Of a DNA stretch of 64,000 bases, positions 29,090 to 36,643 are shown piece by piece. Below the pieces are notes generated by a model that was not told the origin of the DNA, did no database searches, and worked only from the letters and a program-made list of their open reading frames with translations. The translations under genes were made by a program, and so were the position numbers. The stretch lies in NCBI RefSeq assembly GCF_021412625.1, contig NZ_JAKCFI010000005.1, positions 124,001 through 188,000 on the forward strand. Reading direction: 5' to 3'. Each line of letters opens with the position of its first letter. The first letter of the stretch is position 1. This DNA is from Myxococcus stipitatus. Lineage in GTDB: Bacteria; Myxococcota; Myxococcia; Myxococcales; Myxococcaceae.

Positions 29090-30289
29090 TCATGGCTGGC
29101 CTCCCGGCTTCGTGAGCACGACGCCCTCCATCCCCGTCGACTCCACGGGGTGTTGCTCGGCCGTCTCCCACGACAGGGCGGGCCACCACTTCGCGCCGAG
29201 CTCCACGGCTCCCGGCTCGAAGCTCTGCCCCGGCTGGGGCAAAACCAGCTTCACGCCGGACTTCTCCGCCGCGGCGAGCACACGCTCCCCCGGCTCGGTC
29301 CAGCCGTGGTACGCGAGTCCGAACAAGGCCCAGTGCACGGGAAGCATCACCCTGCCGCGTAGCATCTGGTGTGCCAACACGGCCTGCTCGGGGCCGATGT
29401 GCCAGTCCGGCCACGCGCGGTGATACTGGCCCGTCTCGATCATCGTCAGGTCGAACGGCCCCAGCCGCTCGCCGATGTCCTGCATGGCGGGGAACAGGCC
29501 GGTGTCGCCGGAGAAGTACACCCGGTGGGCGGGGCCCACGAAGGCATAGCTGGCCCAGAGCGTCCGGTCCTTGTCGAAGAGAAACCGGCCGGAGGCATGT
29601 CGCGCGGGTGTGGCGACGACCTCCAGCGCCCCCACCCGGGCGCGCTCCCACCAGTCGAGCTCCGCGATGCGCTCGGGCGGAATGCCCCAGGACTCGAGGT
29701 GGGCGCCGATGCCCAGCGGCACGATGAAGGTCGTCTTCCAGTCCTTCATCGCCATCAAGGTCCGGTGGTCCAGGTGGTCGTAGTGGTCATGCGAGATGAC
29801 CACCGCGTCGATGGCGGGGAGCTCCTCCAGGGGGATGGGGACGGGGAACCAGCGGCGGGGGCCAACCCAGTCGAAGGGTGACACGCGCTCGCTCCACACC
29901 GGGTCGGTGAGGATGCGGTGCCCATCGAGCTCCACCAGCATCGTCGAGTGTCCCAGCCACGTCACCCGCAGCCCCGAGGGAGGCGGCGTCGAGAAGCGAC
30001 CGCGCTCGATGGGCGCCACGGCGAGCGGTTGCTCGGGGCTCGTGTGGGGGCTCGCCCGCGCCATGCCCGCGAACATGTCCCACACGTGATTGACCAGGGG
30101 TTGGGGGTTGTGGAAGCTCCCGTCCCTCCATTGTGGCGAGCGCTCCATGCGCTCCCGCCGCGCCCCCTGGGCGGCCTTTCCGAACGCCGTGTATCCATCG
30201 ACGACGGCGAAGAGCACCAGCGCCACCACCATACCGCCCAACGCCAGCGCGCCTCGGCGCACCACACGACGCCAACCCTGCTGCTTCAT
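29090..30289 (-). CDS. Membrane-anchored metallo-beta-lactamase-fold hydrolase (NAPE-PLD/UlaG-like)
   Basis: 399 residues. An N-terminal transmembrane anchor (ALALGGMVVALVLFAVVDGY) follows basic residues. The metallo-beta-lactamase domain begins at LRVTWLGHSTMLVEL and contains the metal-binding HxHxDH motif as SHDHYDHLDH, then HASGRF, SGDTG and LPVHWALFGLAYH with the later metal ligands. This pattern is typical of the NAPE-PLD/UlaG-type subfamily, which includes phosphodiesterases and lactonases, so the substrate is open. Its ATG at 30289 overlaps the TetR stop codon as ATGA, so the two genes are translationally coupled and the TetR protein probably controls it. Confidence 0.9.
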   Translation of the reverse strand: MKQQGWRRVVRRGALALGGMVVALVLFAVVDGYTAFGKAAQGARRERMERSPQWRDGSFHNPQPLVNHVWDMFAGMARASPHTSPEQPLAVAPIERGRFSTPPPSGLRVTWLGHSTMLVELDGHRILTDPVWSERVSPFDWVGPRRWFPVPIPLEELPAIDAVVISHDHYDHLDHRTLMAMKDWKTTFIVPLGIGAHLESWGIPPERIAELDWWERARVGALEVVATPARHASGRFLFDKDRTLWASYAFVGPAHRVYFSGDTGLFPAMQDIGERLGPFDLTMIETGQYHRAWPDWHIGPEQAVLAHQMLRGRVMLPVHWALFGLAYHGWTEPGERVLAAAEKSGVKLVLPQPGQSFEPGAVELGAKWWPALSWETAEQHPVESTGMEGVVLTKPGGQP

Positions 30290-30885
30290 CGGGATGCTCC
30301 CAGGGGCATGCAGAGGGCGCGCGCGGCGACCTCCATCCCCTCCTTGAAGGCCTCTCGCGACGCGCTGGCGTACTTCAGCCCTCGCGCCGTCGCATGCAAC
30401 GTCTCCGCGAGCTGACGGGCGCCGAGCCCCGCTGGCTTGTAGGCGGCCACCAGCCCGGCGGCGCGGAGCGACTTCGTCACCGCGTCGAGGAACAGGGCCT
30501 CGTACCGGGGTACCAGGTCCTTCAGGGCCCCCTCCGCGGCCTCGCCCAGGTCGGACGCGTCCGCCCCCAGCGTGCCCACGAACCGCCCCACCCACGCATC
30601 GAAGGCCCCGACCAGCCGCGCCTCCAAGGGGAGCGAATCATCCCCCAGGCTCGCCTCCGCTTGACGCGCGGACGTCTCCAGCACGTGCGTCAACGTGGCG
30701 CGGAAGAGGAGCTCCTTCGTCGCGAAGTGCAGGTAGAGCCCCTGGCGCGAGACGTCGGCGGCGCGGGCCACTTCGTCCATCGACGCCTTCCGGAACCCGT
30801 ACCGCAGGAAGACGGCGGTCGCCGCCTCCAACAACCGCTGGCGCCTCGCGTCCTCCGCGGGTCGCGCGCCCGGCTTCGTTCGCAT
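30286..30885 (-). CDS. TetR-family transcriptional regulator
   Basis: About 199 residues from the ATG at 30885 (an upstream ATG at 30912 lies inside an operator-like dyad and is less likely). The N-terminal TetR helix-turn-helix is typical: LLEAATAVFLRYGFRKASMD, then VARAADVSRQGLYLHFATKE. The C-terminal part is an all-helical ligand domain of the usual size. The stop codon overlaps the start of the metallo-hydrolase gene. A perfect 8-bp inverted repeat just upstream is a likely autoregulatory site. In E. coli a TetR protein (CecR) controls the YbhGFSR exporter; a similar exporter operon starts 0.7 kb away here, so control of that operon is possible but unproven. Confidence 0.93.
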   Translation of the reverse strand: MRTKPGARPAEDARRQRLLEAATAVFLRYGFRKASMDEVARAADVSRQGLYLHFATKELLFRATLTHVLETSARQAEASLGDDSLPLEARLVGAFDAWVGRFVGTLGADASDLGEAAEGALKDLVPRYEALFLDAVTKSLRAAGLVAAYKPAGLGARQLAETLHATARGLKYASASREAFKEGMEVAARALCMPLGASR

Positions 30886-30895
30886 GATGGACAGG

Positions 30896-30923
30896 TTTGA
30901 CAATCTGGGCATAGCTTGTCAAA
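30896..30923. promoter_or_regulatory. Inverted repeat, probable TetR operator
   Basis: TTTGACAA (30896-30903) and TTGTCAAA (30916-30923) form a perfect 8-bp inverted repeat with a 12-nt spacer, ending 11 nt upstream of the TetR start codon. Each arm contains TTGACA, which resembles a -35 element. TetR proteins commonly bind such dyads next to their own gene. Confidence 0.65.
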
Positions 30924-30949
30924 GCCATCCACGACACGGACTCCAGCGC

Positions 30950-31168
30950 TCAGCGCGGCTGGGCCCTGCCGCCCTCGATGACGCGCAGGGCCCCGCGCCC
31001 GCCGGTGCGCCGGGTCGACGCGCGCCGCTTGCCCGCCTTCGCCCCCTGGCGGGAGCCCGGCCCGGCGCGGCCCTTGGCGCCCTTGCGTGTGCCGGCGTCC
31101 CCATTGGAGGCGCGGCGCTTCGGCGTGGGAAGCGGCAGGCAGAAGAACAAGTACATGTCGAGCAGCAT
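30950..31168 (-). CDS. Small basic protein, unknown function, behind a sigma-54 promoter match
   Basis: 72 residues. The first 16 are hydrophobic (MLLDMYLFFCLPLPTP); the rest is strongly basic and low in complexity, rich in Arg, Lys, Gly and Ala (for example KAGKRRASTRRTGGRG), like a nucleic-acid-binding or histone-like tail. GAAGAGG stands just before the ATG. A near-consensus sigma-54 promoter at 31220-31236 points at it and would give a leader of about 40 nt, which supports it as a real gene. I do not recognise a family. Arg/Gly-rich frames also arise by chance in GC-rich DNA, so confidence is moderate. Confidence 0.5.
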   Translation of the reverse strand: MLLDMYLFFCLPLPTPKRRASNGDAGTRKGAKGRAGPGSRQGAKAGKRRASTRRTGGRGALRVIEGGRAQPR

Positions 31169-31219
31169 GGGGCCTCTTCGCCTTCATCGGGGCGCACGGG
31201 AATGTGCGCGGGAGTCCTG

Positions 31220-31236
31220 AGCAATGACGGTGCCAC
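31220..31236 (-). promoter_or_regulatory. Sigma-54 (-24/-12) promoter
   Basis: Read on the minus strand: TGGCAC (31235-31230), five bases (CGTCA), TTGC (31224-31221), then T. This matches the TGGCAC-N5-TTGC consensus with exact GG-to-GC spacing. The start site would fall near 31210 and transcription would run leftward into the small basic ORF and possibly the TetR/hydrolase genes beyond. Confidence 0.65.
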
Positions 31237-31589
31237 CCGACGACCGGCCCGCCCTTCACCCGCCTCCAGGACCAGGAGACGAACGCAAGGTGCCACGGTG
31301 TGACATGCGCCACCCGTGAAGAAGCATGAAGAAGCCGTGGCGAAAGGCCCTCCGCTCCTCGCATGGGAGGCCGTCGCCAGGAGCGTGCGCACCTTCCCCT
31401 GGGGACGCCTCATCCCACATCGTGCGGGTGCCGGGCTTCCGGCGGGGTGCCGGATATCCGGCAGGGGGTGGCGCATGGACCTCCGACATCAGCGGAGGAG
31501 CCCCGACTCGGTGGCGGTCCGTGGCATGGGCCTTGCCAACCAGGCAGCCGGTGCCTCGGGGGGAGCCCGCGGCATCGAGGAGAGACTCC
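31237..31589. other. Noncoding region upstream of the HlyD/ABC exporter operon
   Basis: About 350 bases without a convincing gene. A plus-strand frame starting at 31326 is continuous with the HlyD gene, but its first 88 codons lack a domain and the proper ribosome site lies at 31578-31583, so I treat it as leader. The region must hold the exporter promoter. Its one striking element is the 16-bp palindrome at 31448-31463, listed separately. Confidence 0.5.
31448..31463. promoter_or_regulatory. 16-bp perfect palindrome upstream of the exporter operon
   Basis: TGCCGGATATCCGGCA is a perfect palindrome about 125 nt upstream of the HlyD start. Its symmetry and place suggest an operator for a dimeric repressor. 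It does not resemble the TTTGACAA arms near the TetR gene. Confidence 0.45.
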
Positions 31590-32654
31590 ATGCGACGAGC
31601 CGTCGTCCTTTTCGTGGTGCTGGTGGTGGCGCTCGCCACCCTGCTGGGTGTGCGAATCCTCAAGGAGCGCCGGGCCGCGGAGGGGCCGCCTGGGGGTTCG
31701 GGCGTGGTGGAGGGGACGGCCGTGGACATCCGCTCGCGCCTCAATGCCCGGGTGCTGTCGCGGCGGGTGGAGGAAGGCGCGCGCGTCCAGAAGGACGCGG
31801 TGCTCGTCACGCTGGATTGCACCGAACCGGAGGCGGGGCTGAGCGAGGCCACGGCGCGGCTGGCGGTGGCCCAGGCCCAGGCGGAGTCGGCCCGGGCGAC
31901 GGCCACGGCGGCGGGACGCAGCAGCGAGGCAGTGGCGGCGCAGGCCGAGGGCAGCGCCGCGCAGATCGCCTCCCTGGCGGACCAGCACGGCCTGGCGCAG
32001 CGACAGGCGGAGCGACTCAAGCAGATGGGCGAGGCCACGACGGAGGCCGCCCTGGACCAGGCGCGCGCGCAGGCGGAGTCCCTGGCGCAGCAGCTGGCGG
32101 CGGCGCGCCACGCGGGCACCGCGGCCAGCCGACAGGCCCGCGCCGCCACCGAGCAACAGCAGGCCAGCCTCCAGGCGGCCGAGGCCGCGCTCCGGGCCAT
32201 CCAGGCGGCCGAGGCCGCCGTCCGCCGCGCCCAGGTCTCCGTGGCGGAGTGCGAGCTTCGCGCCCCCATCACCGGCACCGTGGAGACGCTCGCGCTGGAG
32301 GTCGGAGAGCTGGCGCTCCCCGGGGGCGTCGTGGCCCGGCTGGTGGATACGCACGACCCCAAGGCCATCTTCTACCTGCCCAACGCGGAGCTGGCGGCGG
32401 CGAAGCCGGGGCAGTCCGCCACGGTGCGCGCGGATGCCTACCCCGACCGCACCTTCCCGGCCCGGGTCGTCACCGTGGCGCGAGAGGCCGCCTTCACGCC
32501 TCGCAACGTGCAGACCCGCAGCGACCGGGATCGACTCGTCTACCCCGTGGAGGTCCGCATCGAGGCCCCCGCGGACGTGCTGCTGCCCGGAATGCCCGTG
32601 GACATCACCCTGGCTCCCACGAGCGACACGGCGGTGGCGGAGCAGCGCCCGTGA
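31590..32654 (+). CDS. HlyD-family periplasmic adaptor (YbhG-like)
   Basis: 354 residues from the ATG at 31590 (GAGGAGAG upstream). A single N-terminal membrane anchor (VVLFVVLVVALATLLGV) is followed by the first half of a lipoyl-like domain (DIRSRLNARVLSRRVEEGA), a long alanine/glutamine-rich coiled coil at about residues 80-215, then the second lipoyl half (CELRAPITGTVETLALEVGE) and a beta-barrel domain. This is the membrane-fusion layout that joins an inner-membrane ABC pump to an outer-membrane channel. It is the first gene of a five-gene operon; its stop codon overlaps the next gene as GTGA. No outer-membrane channel gene is adjacent. Confidence 0.92.
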   Translation: MRRAVVLFVVLVVALATLLGVRILKERRAAEGPPGGSGVVEGTAVDIRSRLNARVLSRRVEEGARVQKDAVLVTLDCTEPEAGLSEATARLAVAQAQAESARATATAAGRSSEAVAAQAEGSAAQIASLADQHGLAQRQAERLKQMGEATTEAALDQARAQAESLAQQLAAARHAGTAASRQARAATEQQQASLQAAEAALRAIQAAEAAVRRAQVSVAECELRAPITGTVETLALEVGELALPGGVVARLVDTHDPKAIFYLPNAELAAAKPGQSATVRADAYPDRTFPARVVTVAREAAFTPRNVQTRSDRDRLVYPVEVRIEAPADVLLPGMPVDITLAPTSDTAVAEQRP

Positions 32655-33412
32655 GCACGGGGGACACCGTGGACGTGGCGATGAAGGACGTGCGCCGCGC
32701 GTTCGGCTCCACCCAGGCCTTGCGCGGCGTGTCGCTGGCGGTCCACCCCGGCGAGGTCTACGGCCTGGTGGGTCCGGATGGCGCGGGGAAGACGACGAGC
32801 ATCCGGCTGATGGCGGGGCTGCTCCTCCCGGATTCGGGACAGGTGAGGACGCTGGGGGAGGACCCCTCGGCGCCGCGCTCCCACGTGCGCGAAGCGCTGG
32901 GGCTCGTCCCTCAGCGGAACACGCTCTACGGCGACCTGAGCGTCGACGAGAACCTCCACTTCTTCGCGCGCCTCTTCGGGCTGTCGAAGGAGGACTTCGC
33001 CCAGCGGCGCGAGCGCCTGCTCGACATCACCCGCCTGGGGCGGTTCACGGGCCGCCGCGCGGACGCGCTGTCGGGAGGCATGTACAAGAAGCTGGCGCTC
33101 GCGTGCGCCCTGCTCCACCACCCCCGCGTGCTGCTGCTGGACGAGCCCACCAACGGCGTGGACCCCGTGAGCCGCCGCGAGCTGTGGGAGCTGCTGTATG
33201 GCCTGGTGCACGAAGGCATGACGCTCATCGTCTCCACGCCCTACATGGACGAGGCGGCGCGCTGTCACCGCGTGGGGTTGCTCTACGCGGGTGAAATCAT
33301 CGCCGAGGGAGCGCCCCGGGAGCTGGCGCGCGCGCACGGCGTCGCGGCGTCCAACTTCGAGGCCGTGTTCCTGGCGCTGGTGGAGAAGCGCAATGGGGGG
33401 AGGGCCGCATGA
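32651..33412 (+). CDS. ABC exporter ATPase, first of two (N-half of YbhF-like)
   Basis: 253 residues from a GTG at 32651 that overlaps the adaptor stop codon by 4 nt. Nucleotide-binding motifs are intact: Walker A GPDGAGKT (41-48, with Asp where Asn is usual), Q-loop LVPQRN, signature LSGGM (140-144) and Walker B LLLDEPTNGVD. It corresponds to the first half of the fused E. coli YbhF ATPase, and the second half is the next gene. The two proteins are expected to form a heterodimer driving the two permeases encoded downstream. Confidence 0.93.
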   Translation: MSTGDTVDVAMKDVRRAFGSTQALRGVSLAVHPGEVYGLVGPDGAGKTTSIRLMAGLLLPDSGQVRTLGEDPSAPRSHVREALGLVPQRNTLYGDLSVDENLHFFARLFGLSKEDFAQRRERLLDITRLGRFTGRRADALSGGMYKKLALACALLHHPRVLLLDEPTNGVDPVSRRELWELLYGLVHEGMTLIVSTPYMDEAARCHRVGLLYAGEIIAEGAPRELARAHGVAASNFEAVFLALVEKRNGGRAA

Positions 33413-34347
33413 CGCCGGCCATCGAGGTGCGCCACCTGACCCGCCGCTTCGGGAGCTTCGTCGCGGTGGACGACGTGAGCTTCGACGTGGGCGCGGGGGA
33501 GATCTTCGGCTACCTGGGCGCCAACGGCGCGGGCAAGTCGACCACCATCCGGATGTTGTGCGGCCTGCTGACGCCGTCCGGTGGGGACGCGCGCGTCGCG
33601 GGCTTCGACGTGGGGCGGGAGCCGGAGCGGGTCAAGGCCGGCATCGGGTACATGTCCCAGAAGTTCTCGCTGTACCTCGACCTGACGGTGCGGGCGAACC
33701 TGGAGTTCTTCGCCTCCGCCTATGGCGCCCAGGGCCGGGCGCTGCGCACGCGCATCGAGGAGATGGTGGAGCGGATGGGCCTCGGGGCCGTGGAGGACGC
33801 GGTGACGGGCTCGCTCCCCGGCGGCCTCCAGCAGCGCGTGGCGCTCGCGAGCGCCGTGCTGCATCGCCCCCGCATCGTGTTCCTCGACGAACCCACGGCG
33901 GGCGTCGACCCCGTCCAGCGGCGCACGTTCTGGGCGCTGATTCGCGACCTCGCCGCGCAGGGCACCACCGTCTTCGTCACCACGCACTACATGGACGAAG
34001 CGGAGAACTGTGCCCGCATCGGCATCATGGTGGACGGGAAGCTGGTGGCGCTGGACACGCCGACCGGACTGAAGCGGACCCATGCGCCCGGGCGCGTGCT
34101 CGAGGTGCGCGGGCCGGGGCTGTCCACCGCGCTCGATTCGCTGAAGGGCACGCCGGGGGTGCTGGACGTGAGCCGGTTCGGCGCGGGCGCGACCGTGCGG
34201 GTGGACCCGGAGCGGATGCCGGCCGAGTCGCTCGCCGCGTGGCTGCGCGCGCGGGGGGTGGAGCCGCTGGAGCTGGAGGAGTCCGCGCCGACGCTGGATG
34301 ACGTCTTCCTGGCGCTCACCGCCCGGGCCCAGCGAGGAGACGACTGA
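33409..34347 (+). CDS. ABC exporter ATPase, second of two (C-half of YbhF-like)
   Basis: 312 residues; its ATG overlaps the previous stop codon as ATGA. Walker A is GANGAGKST (about 37-45), the signature reads LPGGLQQR rather than LSGG, and Walker B is IVFLDEPTAGVDP. A C-terminal extension of about 90 residues after the nucleotide domain is typical of drug-type (DrrA-like) ATPases. It pairs with the preceding ATPase and overlaps the first permease gene by 1 nt (TGATG), so the stoichiometry is probably set by translational coupling. Confidence 0.93.
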   Translation: MTPAIEVRHLTRRFGSFVAVDDVSFDVGAGEIFGYLGANGAGKSTTIRMLCGLLTPSGGDARVAGFDVGREPERVKAGIGYMSQKFSLYLDLTVRANLEFFASAYGAQGRALRTRIEEMVERMGLGAVEDAVTGSLPGGLQQRVALASAVLHRPRIVFLDEPTAGVDPVQRRTFWALIRDLAAQGTTVFVTTHYMDEAENCARIGIMVDGKLVALDTPTGLKRTHAPGRVLEVRGPGLSTALDSLKGTPGVLDVSRFGAGATVRVDPERMPAESLAAWLRARGVEPLELEESAPTLDDVFLALTARAQRGDD

Positions 34348-35489
34348 TGGCGACGAACACCCGCCGCACCTCCGCGACGTTCGGGCGCATCCTCGCCATG
34401 GCGGGCAAGGAGGTCCTCCACATCCGCCGAGACATCCGCACGCTCTACCTGGCCCTGGCCATGCCCGTGCTGCTGCTGGTGCTGTTCGGCTTCGGCATCA
34501 GCTTCGACGTGGACCACGTGGAGCTGGCGGTGGTGGACCAGGACCGGACGGACCTGTCCCGCGAACTGGTCCGGCGCGTCACCGCGTCCGGGGAGTTCGT
34601 CACCCTCCAGGACGGCACCTCGCCGGAGGCCGCGCTCCAGCAGTTGCGGCGTGGACGCGCGGCCGGCGTGCTCCTGCTGCCACACGGCTTCGCCAGGGAC
34701 GCGCAGCGCGGCCAGGCCCAGGTCCAGTTCCTCGTCGATGGCGCCGACGGGAACACCGCCACCCAGGCGCTCGCGAAGGCGCAGGCGCTGGTGGAGATGG
34801 CGAGCCGACAGCTGCCGGGCACGGACCTGGCGGCGCGGGCGCCTCCGCTCGAGGTGAGGATCCGGACGTTGTTCAACCCCGCGGCGCGGTCGGCCATGTT
34901 CCTGGTGCCGGGGCTGGCCGCGTACCTGCTGGCCATCGTCGCGGTCATCATCACCGCGCTGACGGTGGCGCGCGAATGGGAGCGCGGCTCCATGGAGCAG
35001 TTGTTCGCGACGCCGGTGGGGCGCTTCGAAATCGTGGTCGGCAAGCTGCTGCCGTACCTGGGCATCGGCGTGCTCCAGGTGATGCTGGTGCTGACGGTGG
35101 GCGCGTGGCTCTTCGACGTGCCGGTCCGGGGAAGCCTCGTGGCGCTGGGGCTGGCCGCCCTGCTCTTCCTGATCGGCATGCTGGGCCAGGGGCTGCTCAT
35201 CTCGGTGGTGACGCGCAACCAGATGGTGGCGACGCAGGTGGCGACCATCTCCTCGGTGCTGCCGGCGATGCTGCTGTCGGGATTCATCTTCCCCATCGAG
35301 AACCTGCCGCCTCCGCTCAAGGTCATCAGCGCGGTGATTCCGGCGCGGTACTTCGTGGCGACCCTGCGCGGGGTCCTCCTGCGCGGCAACGGCCTGGACG
35401 TCCTGTGGCCCCAGCTGCTGGCCCTGGCGGCGTTCGCGTTCCTGGTGCTGGCCCTGGCCACGCGGCGATTCCAACGGCGACTGGACTGA
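34347..35489 (+). CDS. ABC-2 type exporter permease, first of two (YbhS-like)
   Basis: 380 residues with the ABC-2 permease layout: an N-terminal helix (LYLALAMPVLLLVLFGFGIS), a periplasmic domain of about 150 residues, then five C-terminal helices. The segment AREWERGSMEQLFATPVGR is the usual ABC-2 coupling motif near the start of the helix bundle, and SGFIFPIENLPPPLK matches the family. It should form a heterodimeric membrane channel with the next gene product. E. coli YbhFSR has been linked to export of cefoperazone and chloramphenicol and to sodium extrusion; the substrate here is unknown. Confidence 0.93.
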   Translation: MATNTRRTSATFGRILAMAGKEVLHIRRDIRTLYLALAMPVLLLVLFGFGISFDVDHVELAVVDQDRTDLSRELVRRVTASGEFVTLQDGTSPEAALQQLRRGRAAGVLLLPHGFARDAQRGQAQVQFLVDGADGNTATQALAKAQALVEMASRQLPGTDLAARAPPLEVRIRTLFNPAARSAMFLVPGLAAYLLAIVAVIITALTVAREWERGSMEQLFATPVGRFEIVVGKLLPYLGIGVLQVMLVLTVGAWLFDVPVRGSLVALGLAALLFLIGMLGQGLLISVVTRNQMVATQVATISSVLPAMLLSGFIFPIENLPPPLKVISAVIPARYFVATLRGVLLRGNGLDVLWPQLLALAAFAFLVLALATRRFQRRLD

Positions 35490-35496
35490 GGAAACC

Positions 35497-36633
35497 ATGC
35501 ATCCGCTCCTGGTGCAGTACCGCGCGGTCGTCGTGAAGGAGGTCCGGCAGACGGTGCGGGACCGACGGCTCATGGCGCTGCTCACCATCGCGCCGCTCAT
35601 GCAGCTCTTCGTCCTGGGCTTCGCGGTGAACTTCGATGTCCGCCACGTCCCCACCGTGGTCGTCGACCGCGACCGGACGATGGAGAGCCGCGAGTACGCC
35701 CGCGAGCAGCTCGCGGGGGACACGCTCGACCTGGAGGCGGAGTTGCCGGACGAGCACGCCGCCGTGGAGGCCCTGGAGGATGGCCAGGCGTCGGTGGCGC
35801 TCATCCTCCCCCAGGACTTCCAGAAGGACGTCCTGCGTGGACAGGGGGCCCAGGTCCAGGCGCTGGTGGACGGCTCGGACCCGACGCGCTCCGGCGTGGC
35901 CTCCGACGCCGTGGCGCGCTTCGCCGCGTCGCGCGCATCGCGGCTCCTCCAGGCCCAGGCCCGAGCCCGGGGCGCCCCCCTGTCCCAGGCCCCCGTCGAG
36001 CTCGTCCCGCGCGTGCTCTTCAACCCGGAGCTGTCCACGGCGGTCTACGTGGTGCCGGGCATCGCCGCGATGCTCCTGCTCATCGTCACCACGGTCATCA
36101 TGGCCATGGGCCTGTCGCGCGAGCGGGAGACCGGCACGCTCGAGCAGCTCCAGGTGACGCCGCTGCGGCCCGGCATCCTCATGGCGGGCAAGGTGACACC
36201 GTTCCTCGTCATCGGGCTCGTGGACGTGGGGCTCGCCCTGAGCGTGGGCGCGTGGGTGTTCGGCGTTCCGCTGCGGGGCAGCCTCGCGCTCGTCGCCGTG
36301 GCCACCCTCTTCTACCTGCTGTCCACGCTCGGCGTGGGGCTGCTCATCGCCACGGTGAGCCGGACCCAGCAGCAGGCCTTCGTGGGAGGCTTCCTCTTCG
36401 TCCTCCCCGCCGTCCTGCTGTCCGGCGTGATGAGCCCCATCCGGGCCATGCCGGACTGGCTCGCGAGCGTCACCTACGCGAACCCGGTCCGCTACTACGT
36501 CGAGGTCCTCCGGGGCTCGCTGCTCAAGGACGCGGGGCTGCCGGACCTGTGGACCCAGCTCGTCATGCTGGCCGTCTTCGGGATGCTGGTGATGACCGTG
36601 GCGGCCCGCCGCTTCCACAAGACGTCGGCGTGA
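35497..36633 (+). CDS. ABC-2 type exporter permease, second of two (YbhR-like)
   Basis: 378 residues, paralogous to the preceding permease and starting 7 nt after it. It has the same plan: an N-terminal helix (LLTIAPLMQLFVLGFAVNFD), a periplasmic domain to about residue 170, then a helix bundle with the coupling motif SRERETGTLEQLQVTPLRPG and the MSPIRAMPDWL loop. It is the last gene of the exporter operon and converges with a hydrolase gene 10 nt later, leaving almost no room for a separate terminator. Confidence 0.93.
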   Translation: MHPLLVQYRAVVVKEVRQTVRDRRLMALLTIAPLMQLFVLGFAVNFDVRHVPTVVVDRDRTMESREYAREQLAGDTLDLEAELPDEHAAVEALEDGQASVALILPQDFQKDVLRGQGAQVQALVDGSDPTRSGVASDAVARFAASRASRLLQAQARARGAPLSQAPVELVPRVLFNPELSTAVYVVPGIAAMLLLIVTTVIMAMGLSRERETGTLEQLQVTPLRPGILMAGKVTPFLVIGLVDVGLALSVGAWVFGVPLRGSLALVAVATLFYLLSTLGVGLLIATVSRTQQQAFVGGFLFVLPAVLLSGVMSPIRAMPDWLASVTYANPVRYYVEVLRGSLLKDAGLPDLWTQLVMLAVFGMLVMTVAARRFHKTSA

Positions 36634-36643
36634 GGCGCCGTGC

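Noticed and set aside
31284-31295. A second TGGCAC-TTGC string near the sigma-54 promoter
   Set aside because: Only one base separates TGGCAC from TTGC, so the -24/-12 spacing is wrong.
31326-31589. 88-codon N-terminal extension of the HlyD adaptor
   Set aside because: No domain or signal in it, it contains the palindrome, and the ribosome site and membrane anchor both support the start at 31590.
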